Positions 34,205 to 44,498 of a stretch of 64,000 nt of DNA are shown in pieces (the first letter of the stretch is position 1; every line of letters starts with the position of its first letter). The stretch covers positions 74,216,953-74,280,952 of the forward strand of contig CM049311.1 of NCBI GenBank assembly GCA_026874595.1, read 5' to 3'. The position numbers were made by a program, and so were the translations under genes. The stretch comes from Sipunculus nudus (Eukaryota > Annelida > Sipuncula > Golfingiida > Sipunculidae). Under the pieces are notes generated by a model that was given only the letters and a program-made list of their open reading frames with translations, was not told the origin of the DNA and did not search any database.

Positions 34205-35100
34205 ATGGCAGACTTCGAACCTGAGGCATTTGTTGAAGATCCAGACCCTGATCAACTGGAACATTTGATAAAAGATCAGTTGCTGCGTTTAGGACACTTA
34301 GGGCTTGGTGTGAAAAAAAAGCGTTGAGAAAGCCTGATAGCATTGCTAAAACCATGTAAAATCTGGTAAGCAAAGGTTTAATTGAAGAGAGTGAAGTGGA
34401 AACATAAAAAAATGACAACCTTGCTATGCAGTTAGAATTTAAAAAAAGTTAGAAATGCAACATGCGCTAGCATTAAAACAGTTAGAGAGGGAAGATCATG
34501 AAAGGCTGGAAAAGAAAAAGAAAAAAATGAGTTAAAAAGACTGGAGTAAGAAAGACAACTAGAACATAGTCTACGTGCTGCCCCAACTCACAGTTTTCAT
34601 GTTACAAAATACATTAGACTTGTCCCACCTTTTCAAGGAAAAGAATTTGGTTAATATTTCTTACACTTTGAAAAGGTAGCTGAAAATTTAAAATGGCCCA
34701 AGGAAATTGGACAATGATATTACAAAGTATATTGACTGGCAAGGCAAGATAAATTTATACAGAGCTTTCAGTGGAAGCCGCTGCTTACTATGACCAGGTT
34801 AAACGGTTAATCCTAACAGGTTATGAGTTAGTTCCGGAGGCTTACCGCCAGAGATTTAGAAATTGGGAAAAGCGCAAAGATCCCACCTATGTAAAATGTG
34901 CTAGGACTAAAGAGCAATTGTTTGATTGCTGGTGTAGTTCTAAAAATGTAATGAAAGATTATGACAATTTGCGCTAGTTGATTTTGCTTGAAGAATTTAA
35001 GCGTTGCATTAACGCAGATGTTAAAACTTTTCTTGATGAGAAAAGTCCTGAAACACTCGACATTGCTGCTTAATTAGTTGATGATTATTCATTTCAAAAA
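34205..35100 (+). pseudogene. Broken gag of the Gypsy-type element, with SCAN-like domain
   Basis: The ATG at 34205 opens an acidic N-terminus (MADFEPEAFVEDPDPDQL). A frameshift at a poly-A run near 34312 and further stops follow. A charged, helix-prone coiled-coil region lies at about 34420-34560. The best-preserved part is 34771-35073, a SCAN-like fold with YELVPEAYRQRFRNW and LILLEEFKRC, interrupted by a stop at 34975. Gag would form the particle and bind the element's RNA; in this state it cannot be made. The domain order is the usual one for this group. Confidence 0.8.
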
Positions 35101-35225
35101 ATGTCCTTTACTAACAAATTAAACCAGTCATTCACAAACAAGAATGTAAATCAGTATAGTCACCCAGTAGTAGTAGTCCTGATAGTTCAACAAAGTCCAT
35201 TGCTACACCTCAGACCACGTAAAAT

Positions 35226-35492
35226 GTGTCTGATACCAACAAAGACCAGTCATTTTCAAAGAAAATCTGTAATTACTGGAAAACGGAAGGTCATCTTATA
35301 TCTCACTACTGGAAACTTGCAAATAAACCAAACATCAAACCTTCTGGTTTGGTTTCAAACTCTATGCATAGCATAGTACAAGAGCCAAGCTCGTTTGATG
35401 TAAATATGGGGTACAACTCCTTTTTTTACTCCAAAAAGAGTTTGATTCTACGGAGGCCAACGTGCCATCTGACTCCAAAGAAAAATCCGTAG
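35226..35492 (+). pseudogene. Decayed gag zinc-knuckle region
   Basis: CNYWKTEGHLISHYW occupies the place of a CCHC knuckle (C-x2-C-x4-H-x4-C). The first cysteine and the histidine remain, while the second and last cysteines are replaced by W and Y. The frame is shifted relative to the SCAN-like part upstream. Zinc and RNA binding would be lost. Confidence 0.7.
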
Positions 35493-35700
35493 CTTGCGGG
35501 GTAAAACCCTCATTTGATTCCTGCGAGGAATTTTTTGTGACTTTGAAAAAGAGTTTATGACTGACAGTGTCAGTGTCAGTTCTTTGATAAAATTGAGGTA
35601 GTAGATTCCACTCCTGACACATAAATGGAGTTATTTGAGCCATTCATACATGATGGTTTTGAATCACTTTTAAGTGTTTTTTTTTTCAGATTCTACCCCT

Positions 35701-36102
35701 ATTCGAATTTTGAGGGACACTAGTTCAGGTCAAACTCTCATGTTAGTAAACACTTAGCCATTTTCTAATGGCTCTATTACTGGTGCACATGAACATGTTA
35801 ATGTAGTGTCTTCAGACAAGCACAGTTCAGTTCCGCTTCACAGTGTACATTTAAAGTCAGATTTGATTTCTGGGAATATTTCTGTGGGCATAAGAACTTC
35901 TTTACAATTTAAGGGAATTCAGTTGCTACTAGGCAATGATGTTGCAGGTGACAAAGTACAGCCTGTACCAATAATGACAGAAAAGCCGTCGCTTAATCAG
36001 GACACTGATCCTGAAAATCAGGAAATTCCTGGTTTGTATCCTTCATATGTTCTAACTATATCACGTCCATTGATGACTGCAAATACGAATCTGTCTAGAT
36101 AA
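35701..36102 (+). pseudogene. Decayed retroviral-type aspartic protease region
   Basis: ILRDTSSGQTLML at 35707-35745 matches the protease active-site neighbourhood, but the glycine expected after D-T is serine. A stop follows at 35755. The frame then stays open from 35806 to 36102 with GIQLLLGNDVAGDKVQPVP, a phrase typical of the end of this protease in SCAN-gag Gypsy elements. Nothing of reverse transcriptase follows. Confidence 0.75.
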
Positions 36103-36173
36103 TTTAGATTTAACCATGCAAATCTTGTGTTGCCTTTTGCCAATATTAAGGTATGTATAATCGTGGCTTTAAT

Positions 36174-36306
36174 CATGATTACCTTTTGAAGTTTTCCTAA
36201 AGTAATCGTAACCGATTACATGAACTTATTTTGGTAATCGTAATTGTAATCGTAATCATTTACATTTTAAGTAATCGTAATCGATAACATATAATAAGTA
36301 ATCACC
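36174..36306. repeat. GTAATCG-rich patch
   Basis: GTAATCG or its near variants (GTAACCGATTAC, GGTAATCGTAATTG, GTAATCGTAATCGATAAC, GTAATCACC) recur every 6-20 bp in both orientations. It lies just beyond the point where the retroelement is cut off. It may be the subterminal part of another transposon, since iterated short motifs of this kind are common in hAT ends. Confidence 0.5.
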
Positions 36307-36918
36307 CCGTGTCTGTAACAGACACAGTAATTCCATGTTATGTACGCTCCATAAGCAGCGGTTACGCTACGCTCAACTATTCGCTACATTACTCGCTGCA
36401 TTAAACCGCTGTAGCGGTCAGGTTTGTCCAACAGGCGGTGCTGTCTCTGTGGAATTCCCCCTGCGTGATATTTAACCAAACACATTGCAGGTATCACCAT
36501 GCACAATCGGATGTTCTTAGAGGTACCGGTCACTTTACGCTGCTGTGGATAGCACAGACTTTTTCAGCCCCCATTGGATTTCACACGATGCAATCTCTAT
36601 ACTGACTTGCCTGAGGTCAGTTAACCACCCACAGTCTGCATATTTTTCCTGGAAGACGAGCTTGCCACGGGCATAGCTATGTTTGTTTATACGCTAGCCA
36701 ATCAGATATTTTCTACCAGTTTTGTTTAAACGGAGAGCCGATCAGATTTTACTTTTTGGGTGTTACCGAACCTGAAAAATCCTGCTATTTCTCAAAGCGC
36801 GTGAGTGGAAGGTCACCGGGCCGGGAGTTCACGCACTGTGTTCAGAGTGTACGTGTTACGGTGAATAAAGCACAGAAAGGCCCTGATATTCCAGAACAAA
36901 GACACTTGGGATTCTCAG
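36307..36918. other. Plain sequence, nothing recognised
   Basis: A near-palindrome AACCGCTGTAGCGGT lies at about 36404. No gene was seen. Confidence 0.4.
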
Positions 36919-37020
36919 GGTGACAGACAAAAGTCCACCCTGACAAAAGCCCACCCAGGTAAAAGCCCATCGGACAAAAGCCCATCCCTAAAAGTGCAGA
37001 GATGGAGAAAAGCCCACCCT
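36919..37020. repeat. Small minisatellite of GACAAAAGCCCACC-like units
   Basis: Units of about 15-19 bp such as GACAGACAAAAGTCCACCC, TGACAAAAGCCCACCC, GGTAAAAGCCCATC and GGACAAAAGCCCATCCC follow each other. The 72-codon minus-strand ORF at 36842-37060 is its translation. Confidence 0.75.
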
Positions 37021-38964
37021 TGACTAAAATATATGGGCCTGTGCGGAACTTAAAAATCATGAGTATAAGTATATAAATTTTATTATTGAGAAGACCATGT
37101 TATTTCTCGGTGTTACAGCTTCAGTGGCTCAGATGCTTCAGAGACTCGTATATGTGTACTATCCGGGAGATAGCGAGGGAGATTTATATGTTCTTTTTAC
37201 GGTGGGCCTCCACCCAAGGTGAGCAATCTGCCCAACAATTGTGTTGTACTCACAAAACGAATGCGCCTTTCGGTAGTTTCTCGGAGTAATGACCCAGCAA
37301 TTGGCATTGCATACACCCATGACCGGCAGGAGTGTTACACCGAACATATTTACCGCCAGGATTATCACGTGTAAACCCCTTTCTTGTTGTCGAAAACCTG
37401 GACGGAATTCCCCTGAAGTACATATAGTACATGTTTAAGCAAACAATACAAAAAGTGGAGGCAATTACCTCAACATACACACAAAATTTATAAGAGGAAG
37501 AAAAAGGAACAAAATGATTGGATATCCCTGGAGGACATGAAAAAGGCGAACAATAGATCCTTTCTATGTCGGGACAAAATACTGATGCTTTTGTACTTGA
37601 GCTCTGTAGGTTGTAACGGGGAATTAACTCAATTCATCTATACGTCCCATTGCTTTTTATTTAAGTAAGATACAGCTATAGCAGATTTGACCCAGTGCGC
37701 GGCTGCTTCCTAAGAGACCCCAACTGGCCGAGCTGTCCACTGAGGCAGGGCTGCTGGCTACGACCATCATATCATATTACAGTTCACATGCTGATATGTG
37801 TGGCATAAATGTAGCAATACATATTACCTCCTCACTTGTCAGAAACCAGACCCACAGGAAAGTTATGCGAAAGAATAACATGGGCATGGACTGATTAACA
37901 TTCAAGACAAAGATGTATCGGAAGTACCGTGTATTTACTTTGACGAAATAAAAGATATTTCTGGTTTTCTAGAACAGGAGCTACAGAAATATCTTGGTAT
38001 TGAAGTAAAGGAAGAACACCTCGACGTTCCAGTAGAAGATATATAAACACTTCTTTGTATATCAGGGCATATTTAACAAAAATCCTTGATATTCAAGAAC
38101 AAAAAGCACAAATTAAGAGGCACAGCAACTTGCTGTCGTTTAAGAAACGGAGAGCTCCGTAACACTTCGTTAAGAGGAAGCAGGAATCATTCTTCGTCTC
38201 TCCTAGGTCTAGTGGGGTGGGGAGGTCACTGACTTGTGGGAGAGGTAAGGTGTGCACATTCAATTAAACCTCATCATAAATGTTTCATAACATAAGAGCT
38301 AGATGGGACCACCATAATTCAATTATTTGAGCCTGGGTCACCAATACCTTCTGGTCAAGTTTTATAAATAATAAGACTCTGACATCAATATTATAATTCA
38401 AAGCATCATGTCACGATGTCATCTTCTTTGATTAGTTTCTTATTCCAAACCTTCCTTAAATCGTGCCGTGTGATTCCATTTTGCGTCGAACTATATAATA
38501 TAATGGATTGGGCCGTGCAACTTAATTAAGCGAAAACCCCTGGAAGAAAATTTGATTAATATGTCTGACTGTCCGATCAGTTCTTGGAATTTTCTTGCAC
38601 AAAATAAGCTTAAGACCTGATTAGACGCAAGTTAATTTTCTTTTTCCTTCTTTGTTTCCTACGTAAACGAATAGATCATTAAATTCGAAGGTCAATTTAA
38701 TATCTACGAAAGAAACAACAGCAGAGGTTTAACAACATGTTATATACAAAACAGACAAGTAATGGTCCTTAGGAACTTCACTTTTGGTAATTTTTAACAT
38801 TGTAAAAAACATTCTATAGCGAGCTAGAGGAATGTCCCTCCTGACATCGTTTTTAATTTAGCTTTGATAAAAAGTTTCAAGTTTCCTATCAGAACTTTTT
38901 CAAAATGGCTACGATAGCAATACTAATGAAAGTTCTCATTTTAGATATGGAGGACCTAAATCAT
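37021..38964. other. Plain sequence with one coding-looking fragment
   Basis: At 37879-38046 a 55-codon plus-strand frame ends DISGFLEQELQKYLGIEVKE..VEDI and then a stop. It looks compositionally like protein but has no ATG, no clear acceptor and no family I can name. Several ORFs of 67-76 codons on both strands at 37086-37480 overlap each other and are not supported. Confidence 0.3.
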
Positions 38965-39097
38965 TTTGAAACAAAAAATAACATAATCATGTGAAAGAAA
39001 AATAATCATGTCGAAAAGAAATACAACATAATCATGCTGAAGGGAAATAATCATGTTGAAAGGTAAAATAACATAATCATATTGGAGAGAAAAATAG
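38965..39097. repeat. Degenerate repeat of ATAATCATGTxGAAAG units
   Basis: ATAATCATGTGAAAG, ATAATCATGTCGAAAAG, ATAATCATGCTGAAGG, ATAATCATGTTGAAAGG and ATAATCATATTGGAG recur every 22-32 bp, with alternating AACAT prefixes. Confidence 0.75.
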
Positions 39098-41760
39098 TAT
39101 AACTTTTTAGAAAATGTATTAGCAGGAATTTCGGCTAAATGTATAGGACGAATTTGTAATAGATCAGCTTTTTCTGGCATGTGCCTAGCAAAATACTAAG
39201 GTTTTCCCAAAAGCACCGCATATTTAGCGTACACCATCAATCACAGAATATTATCTTTCGCTAATAGGTGTAGCCATTCATACAATCTTTTATTATTTAA
39301 AAGAAATTCTGAAAAAAGGTTCATATTTTCTAACTCATCTGTGAATCCTACTTTAAATATAGGATTTGGGAATGGTAACAAAACGCGTTATTTTACACTT
39401 TACTGTCGATACCCGCCCCCTTGCATCCCCAGCCTATATTAACCGCTGATAGGTTTCTTTCTCCCAGTTTCTAGAAACCTCATATGGAGTCTGACATATT
39501 GCTCACTCACTGGAGCCCGGATGTCAGCGGTCACACATAAACAAAAACAGAAACAAACTTTGAAATTCAAGTCACATTATTAATATGCTAGTAATATTAG
39601 CTGATAAAAGCATCTGAAATTCATTTAAAATTCATATAAATTCAGTGCATTTACTACATAAACAATTGAAGTGAGATGGGTATTATAGTTATTGGTCTGA
39701 AGAAGCCTTTTTAAAAAATTCAACTATATACCAGGTATGAATATTTCTTTCTCTAAGATAAGTACACCCTGATATGGAATTAAACGTTTTCTGAATGATT
39801 CAGAAATAACTAGAAAATGCCATCTCACCTCAAAGAGTTACTCCATAGCGAGTTTGCGCCGTAAACACACATGCAAACATGATAAATCGTAAAATATCTT
39901 GATAAGTAAAACGTTTTTAGTTCCTTTCAATTTATTCTTCATTCAATAACTTTTGCTCTAATTTTCCCTTATTTATGAATGTCCTTATATACTGACTTAT
40001 CTGGAGAAAAGTGGGGGAAATATTTTGATTACAGGAAGTAGTTCAAGAGAGATGGCGCCACCTGGAAGATATAATCAAATGTCAGTCATGTGATCAACAT
40101 ATCTGCAAAATATGGTGGAGAATAAGCAGGGGTATTAGAGATATGTGGTATAGGAGAGAGATGCTGCCGGTACGTTTTTGCCAACCGAATCACGTAGCGG
40201 TACGAACGAAAATTCATGCGGAAGTGGCCACAGATACCTAAATTGCCGTGCAGGTATTTCTCCGTTGTTGACACCAGGTATCGTTCATTCCAGCTGTACA
40301 AGTTATGCATTAGCGAGTTTTATAATTGCTCAGACAGATTGGAATTTCTCTCCATCAGATTGCGGTTGTCGTGAGAGATTGTTCGTGTCTTTTCCCTATT
40401 TTACTGATGTCTAGGGTGTGTTTTCCGTATGGGTTATTTTGATATTTCATCAGTTATAATTATCTCTTTATGCTGGCCCGGTTAATGAAATCTCGAAAAA
40501 TAAAAAAACCCGCATTGACAAATGCGTAAATAGACACACACAAAAACCTATCCGCATCCGTGTCGGCATCGCAAGTGGACACGTGGCTTAAATTCACATG
40601 AAACTTTTTTTGGAATAATTAACAGACACATACAAACACAAAGGTTCGATGAGTAAACATAAACTCTACGTTATTTTTGTGCAGGTTTAATATAAAATAC
40701 CCCTGGGAAATGAAAATATATAGTGCTCCATTTATCAATTAAAACTGATTTAACAATAGTGTCCGATCCAATATAGGCAGCTGAAGTATGACCCGTGCCA
40801 TTCCACCTGCATATATTAAAAGTTTAAAGGCTAAAGGTAATCCAAACAACTTGGTACACAAAGGGTTTTAAAAGGCAACCTGTACCACGTGAAAAATAAA
40901 TTTTTTACCTCACAAGGAATTCTCTCAAATCAAATTAAAAAAAATTGTCGTGTTATATAATCTAAAGTTTTCAAAAGACTAATTTCTCTCCATGAATGAT
41001 GAATAATTACCTATATTTTTGACCATTAACCGAGATTTCATGGAAATGTGCTCAATTAACTTTCCATCCTTTTTACGTAAATATGTCATCAATTTAACTG
41101 ACACCTTTATTAGAGTACTCGTTTTATAAAGAAGTAAGTTGATTTTGATCATCTGAATTAATCCTATTATTTAAATATTTTCCAAGGTATGTTAAGAGAT
41201 TCCTCCAGAACAGCATGAATGATGATGACAATACCAGAAGCTGTAATTTACGGACCAGTGCCGGCTATGAAATATACAAAAAATAGGAAATTATTTCAGT
41301 TAAAAGAAGGGTCCCTGTTTAATAAAGAAAAACGTCTGTACCATGAATTGCCATGAACTGATTAAACTTTCATCTATACCGATTTGCCTGCAGTCAGATC
41401 ATTTATTTTTAAAGGATATACAAGAAAATGTCGTGGGAAGCAATGAGAAGAGATTTTCTGGTCATTTTAATAGGCGGATGGCGATGATCGTGCGTTTACT
41501 TACATATAACACAACAGTCTATTTTTGTTGGATAAAGCATTAAAGTTTGCAGAAGTTTACGAATCTCGATTAGGTTCTCGCAAAACGCTACCGAGGTCCG
41601 TGATTACCCGACAACGGCTTAGATAAGAGGCGAAGACGTCGCAGTCATTCAATCTCGAAAATGTCCGCAAAAATTTCGATTTCATTATCTGAGCAGATGC
41701 AAGAGTACTGCCACCATTCCAGAGGAATTATACGCATTATATTTCGAACCCTAAATACAG
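39098..41760. other. Plain AT-rich sequence, nothing recognised
   Basis: A patch at 40086-40414 is open on both strands for 74-78 codons, without a recognisable domain. No repeat or RNA gene was seen. Confidence 0.45.
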
Positions 41761-42765
41761 ACATATTATAAACTTATTATACATATAACGTGACCAGGGT
41801 AATGTAGAAGCATTATGCTTATTATATTTTTATGTGATCTAGGGTGATGTAGAAAAATTATATTTTTTATATCTTTATGTGATCTAGATGATGTAAACAT
41901 ATTATACTTTATATTTTTTATATTTTATTTAACATGACACGTTGATGTAGACACATTATACTCATTATATTTGACCTGACAATAGTGATGTTGACAAATT
42001 ATACTTATTATATTTTACCTGACAATAGTGATGTAAACACATTAAGCTTTTTATATTTTACCTGACCATATTGATGTAGACTTATTACACTCATTATAAT
42101 TTTCCTGACAATAGTGATGTAGACACATTATACTTTTTATATTGTACATGACCATTATGATGTAGACACATTATACTTATTATATTTTACCCGGCAATAG
42201 TGATGTAGACACATTATACTTATTATATTTTACGTGATCCATATAGTGATGTAGACACATTATACTTATTATATTTTACCTGACCATAGTGATGTAGACA
42301 CATTATACTCATTATATTTTACCTGACCAAAATGATGTAGACATATTATACATATTATATTTTACCTGATCATGGTGATGTTGACACATTATATTCATTA
42401 TAATTTACCTGACCTTAATGATATAGACACATTATACTCATTATATTTTACCAGACAATAGTGATATATAACATTATACTTATTATATTATTACCTGACC
42501 ATAATGATGTAGACACATTATACTTATTATATTTTACGTGATTCATATAGTGATGTAGACACATTATACTTATTATATTTTACGTGATCCATAAAGTGAT
42601 GTTGACACATTATACTTATTATATTTTACCTGACCATTATAATGTTGGCAAATTATACATATTATATTTTACCTGACAATAGTGATGTAGACACATTATA
42701 CTCATTATAAGTTCGTGATCCATAGTGATGTAGACACATTTTACTTTACATATTTTTACGAGATC
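41761..42765 (+). repeat. 43-bp minisatellite, about 23 copies
   Basis: Each unit carries ACCTGACxATAGTGATGTAG then ACACATTATACTTATTATATTTT, 43-44 bp in total. The first few units (to about 41940) are more diverged, and the middle ones nearly identical apart from variants such as ACGTGATCCATATAGTGATG. The array stops about 70 bp before LTR copy C. Confidence 0.95.
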
Positions 42766-42834
42766 TGGAGTGTTGTATAGAACCTACATGACTCTTTCAT
42801 GTGTACCTATACTTTTTTTGAATTTCACACACCT

Positions 42835-43695
42835 TGTTACAGGTGTCTCTTTTATTGTGCGCTGTTGACATTCTGTTTCGTGTTAGGCTCAAGCCCTGGG
42901 CGCCAATAGCTATGGCTGTAGAGACACAGCGCTCGATGTAATCCGTACTGGGTTAACCCTGGCTTGTAAAGACACAGAGCCCGTGCTAATCTGGAATTTT
43001 CTAGGCTGTTAGCGCTCTATGAGCGCGTGTCTTGTATTGTTCTTTGGGATGTTCGTGAAATAGAAGTTTCTAGGCTTTGGGGTGAGAAGCTATAAATTAG
43101 GGGTTGTGTTTAGAGCCCAGAGGAGAGAGAGAGAAATATACCGGCGGACAGGGAAGAGTGTGAGTCAGTTTGTGGACCTTTCCGATAATTGCAGCACTTA
43201 TAGATATTCTTCTAACTTTGTAACAGATTTTATTAAGTCTTCGGTTTGCCTTTGGGACTATTACCAGAACTTCACGTTTGGATTACAACAGATTGATTTC
43301 GTGACAGATTTTGCCTTTTTTTTCTCTGAGAAGATTTACGTGAACTGTTCATCTGGATTATATGTTTTAAAGGACTTGCTGAGCTGTGACAGTGGCGGTA
43401 TCCAGAAAAGCCTAGGATCCGGACACTCTGGTACTGTACACTTTATTTATTAGGCTGTGTAATTGCATTGATTTACTGTTATACTGTGGTTATTCTGTGT
43501 AATTGTATTGATTGAGTGTGTTGTGGTGTTGGGGTTGTTTTAGGAACAAATTATAACTATTTGTTAAAAAAGAACCACTGACTTCTTTGTTCATTCCCCT
43601 AGACATTTCATGCCCCCTAGTGTTACAGAATCTGATCTCCGTAACAAAATTGCTCGTCACGACTACGTAATCTTTTGTCATTGGTTTCCGTAACA
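42835..43695 (+). repeat. LTR of copy C
   Basis: The ends are TGTTACAGGTGTC and TTTCCGTAACA, giving a short inverted terminus TGTTAC/GTAACA. A TATAAATTA box is at 43091-43099. The polyadenylation signal seen in copy B is AACAAA here (43545-43550). Confidence 0.9.
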
Positions 43696-43701
43696 TAAAA
43701 T

Positions 43702-43719
43702 TGGGGGCTCGTCCGGGAT
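43702..43719 (+). promoter_or_regulatory. Perfect tRNA-Pro primer-binding site (copy C)
   Basis: TGGGGGCTCGTCCGGGAT is exactly the 18-nt complement of the 3' end of tRNA-Pro, the same primer site used by murine leukaemia virus. It starts 6 bp after the LTR end. It sets the family's plus orientation and its primer. Confidence 0.9.
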
Positions 43720-43835
43720 GCTTAATAGTTTTGAAAATTTATAAGGCCTTGACTTAGACATATTGTTTACAATACATTATTTACAGGATTTATCTCAGTG
43801 TTTTTTTTTTGTTACTGTTATAACATATTGACACA

Positions 43836-44124
43836 GCAGATTTCAAACATGAGACATTTGTTGAAGATCTTGACCCGGATCAACTTGATCAGTTGACAAA
43901 AGATCAGTTGTCGCGTTTGGGACAACACTTAGTGCTAGTAGTGAAAAAAGCTTTGAGAAAGCCTCATATCATTGCTAAAATCATGCAAGATCTAGTTAGT
44001 AAAGGTTTAATTGAAGAGAGTGAAGTGGAAACATTAAAAAAAAGGCAGCCGTGCTATGCAGTTAGAATTTAAAAATTTAAAAATGCAACATGAACAAGCA
44101 TTAAAACAATATGAATTAGAAAAA
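43836..44124 (+). pseudogene. N-terminal gag remnant of copy C
   Basis: The frame from 43836 aligns with the gag start of copy B (ETFVEDLDPDQL against EAFVEDPDPDQL) and continues through VKKALRKPHIIAKIMQDL further than copy B does. The start codon is lost. A frameshift in the poly-A run near 44040 precedes the coiled-coil part. The rest is deleted. Confidence 0.75.
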
Positions 44125-44159
44125 GACTACGTGATATGTTGTTATTGGGTTCCGTAACA

Positions 44160-44498
44160 GCGTCTGGTGTCATTTTCTTCCCTATAATTTTGCATGCGAC
44201 AGTTTTGTGTAAATATGAAACAGGTTATAGATAAATAGTTAATAAATGTTAAAGTTTTATGTGTATATTGCAAATTATCAAGTGATTTTCAAGTGATATA
44301 ATATATGTCCACAAATCTATTATATATAATTAGTACTGAGATGGAAACAGCAACACTAAAAACTACAACAAATTTTTAGGAACAACACTGATTATGATTT
44401 TGTGATTAGGGTATGTTAAAGCTTAAGAAAACTTCTGGGAACAGGGACGGATTAAGGGGGCACAAGGGTTGGCAACCCCCTTTTTCGACCTATACAAA
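44160..44498. other. Plain sequence with a lone hAT-like terminus
   Basis: ACAGGGACGGATTAAGGGGGCACA at about 44441 resembles a hAT-style end, but no matching partner was found. Otherwise nothing was recognised. Confidence 0.4.

Larger units (their letters stand above)
33263..36125 (+). mobile_element. Truncated Gypsy-type LTR retrotransposon (copy B)
   Basis: In order it holds a 5' LTR, a worn tRNA-Pro primer site, a broken gag with coiled-coil, SCAN-like and zinc-knuckle parts, and a broken protease. The similarity ends near 36125, with no reverse transcriptase, RNase H, integrase or 3' LTR visible. The SCAN-like gag is known from Gypsy/Ty3-type elements (the Gmr1-like group from which the vertebrate SCAN domain was derived). 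Multiple stops and frameshifts show it is dead. Confidence 0.85.
42835..44159 (+). mobile_element. Internally deleted Gypsy-type LTR retrotransposon (copy C)
   Basis: A full 5' LTR, a perfect tRNA-Pro primer site and the first ~290 bp of gag are followed directly by the last ~35 bp of an LTR (GACTACGTGATATGTTG..CCGTAACA, 44125-44159). One deletion therefore removed nearly all of the interior and of the 3' LTR. The junction is in a poly-A run, so short homology may have guided it. No flanking target duplication is evident (ACCT against GCGTC). Confidence 0.85.

Noticed and set aside
34203-34418. 71-codon minus-strand ORF
   Set aside because: It is the antisense shadow of the gag remnant.
41761-42765. 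CRISPR-like regular array
   Set aside because: The whole 43-bp unit repeats with no unique spacers, so it is a minisatellite. The same reasoning applies to 49350-54165.
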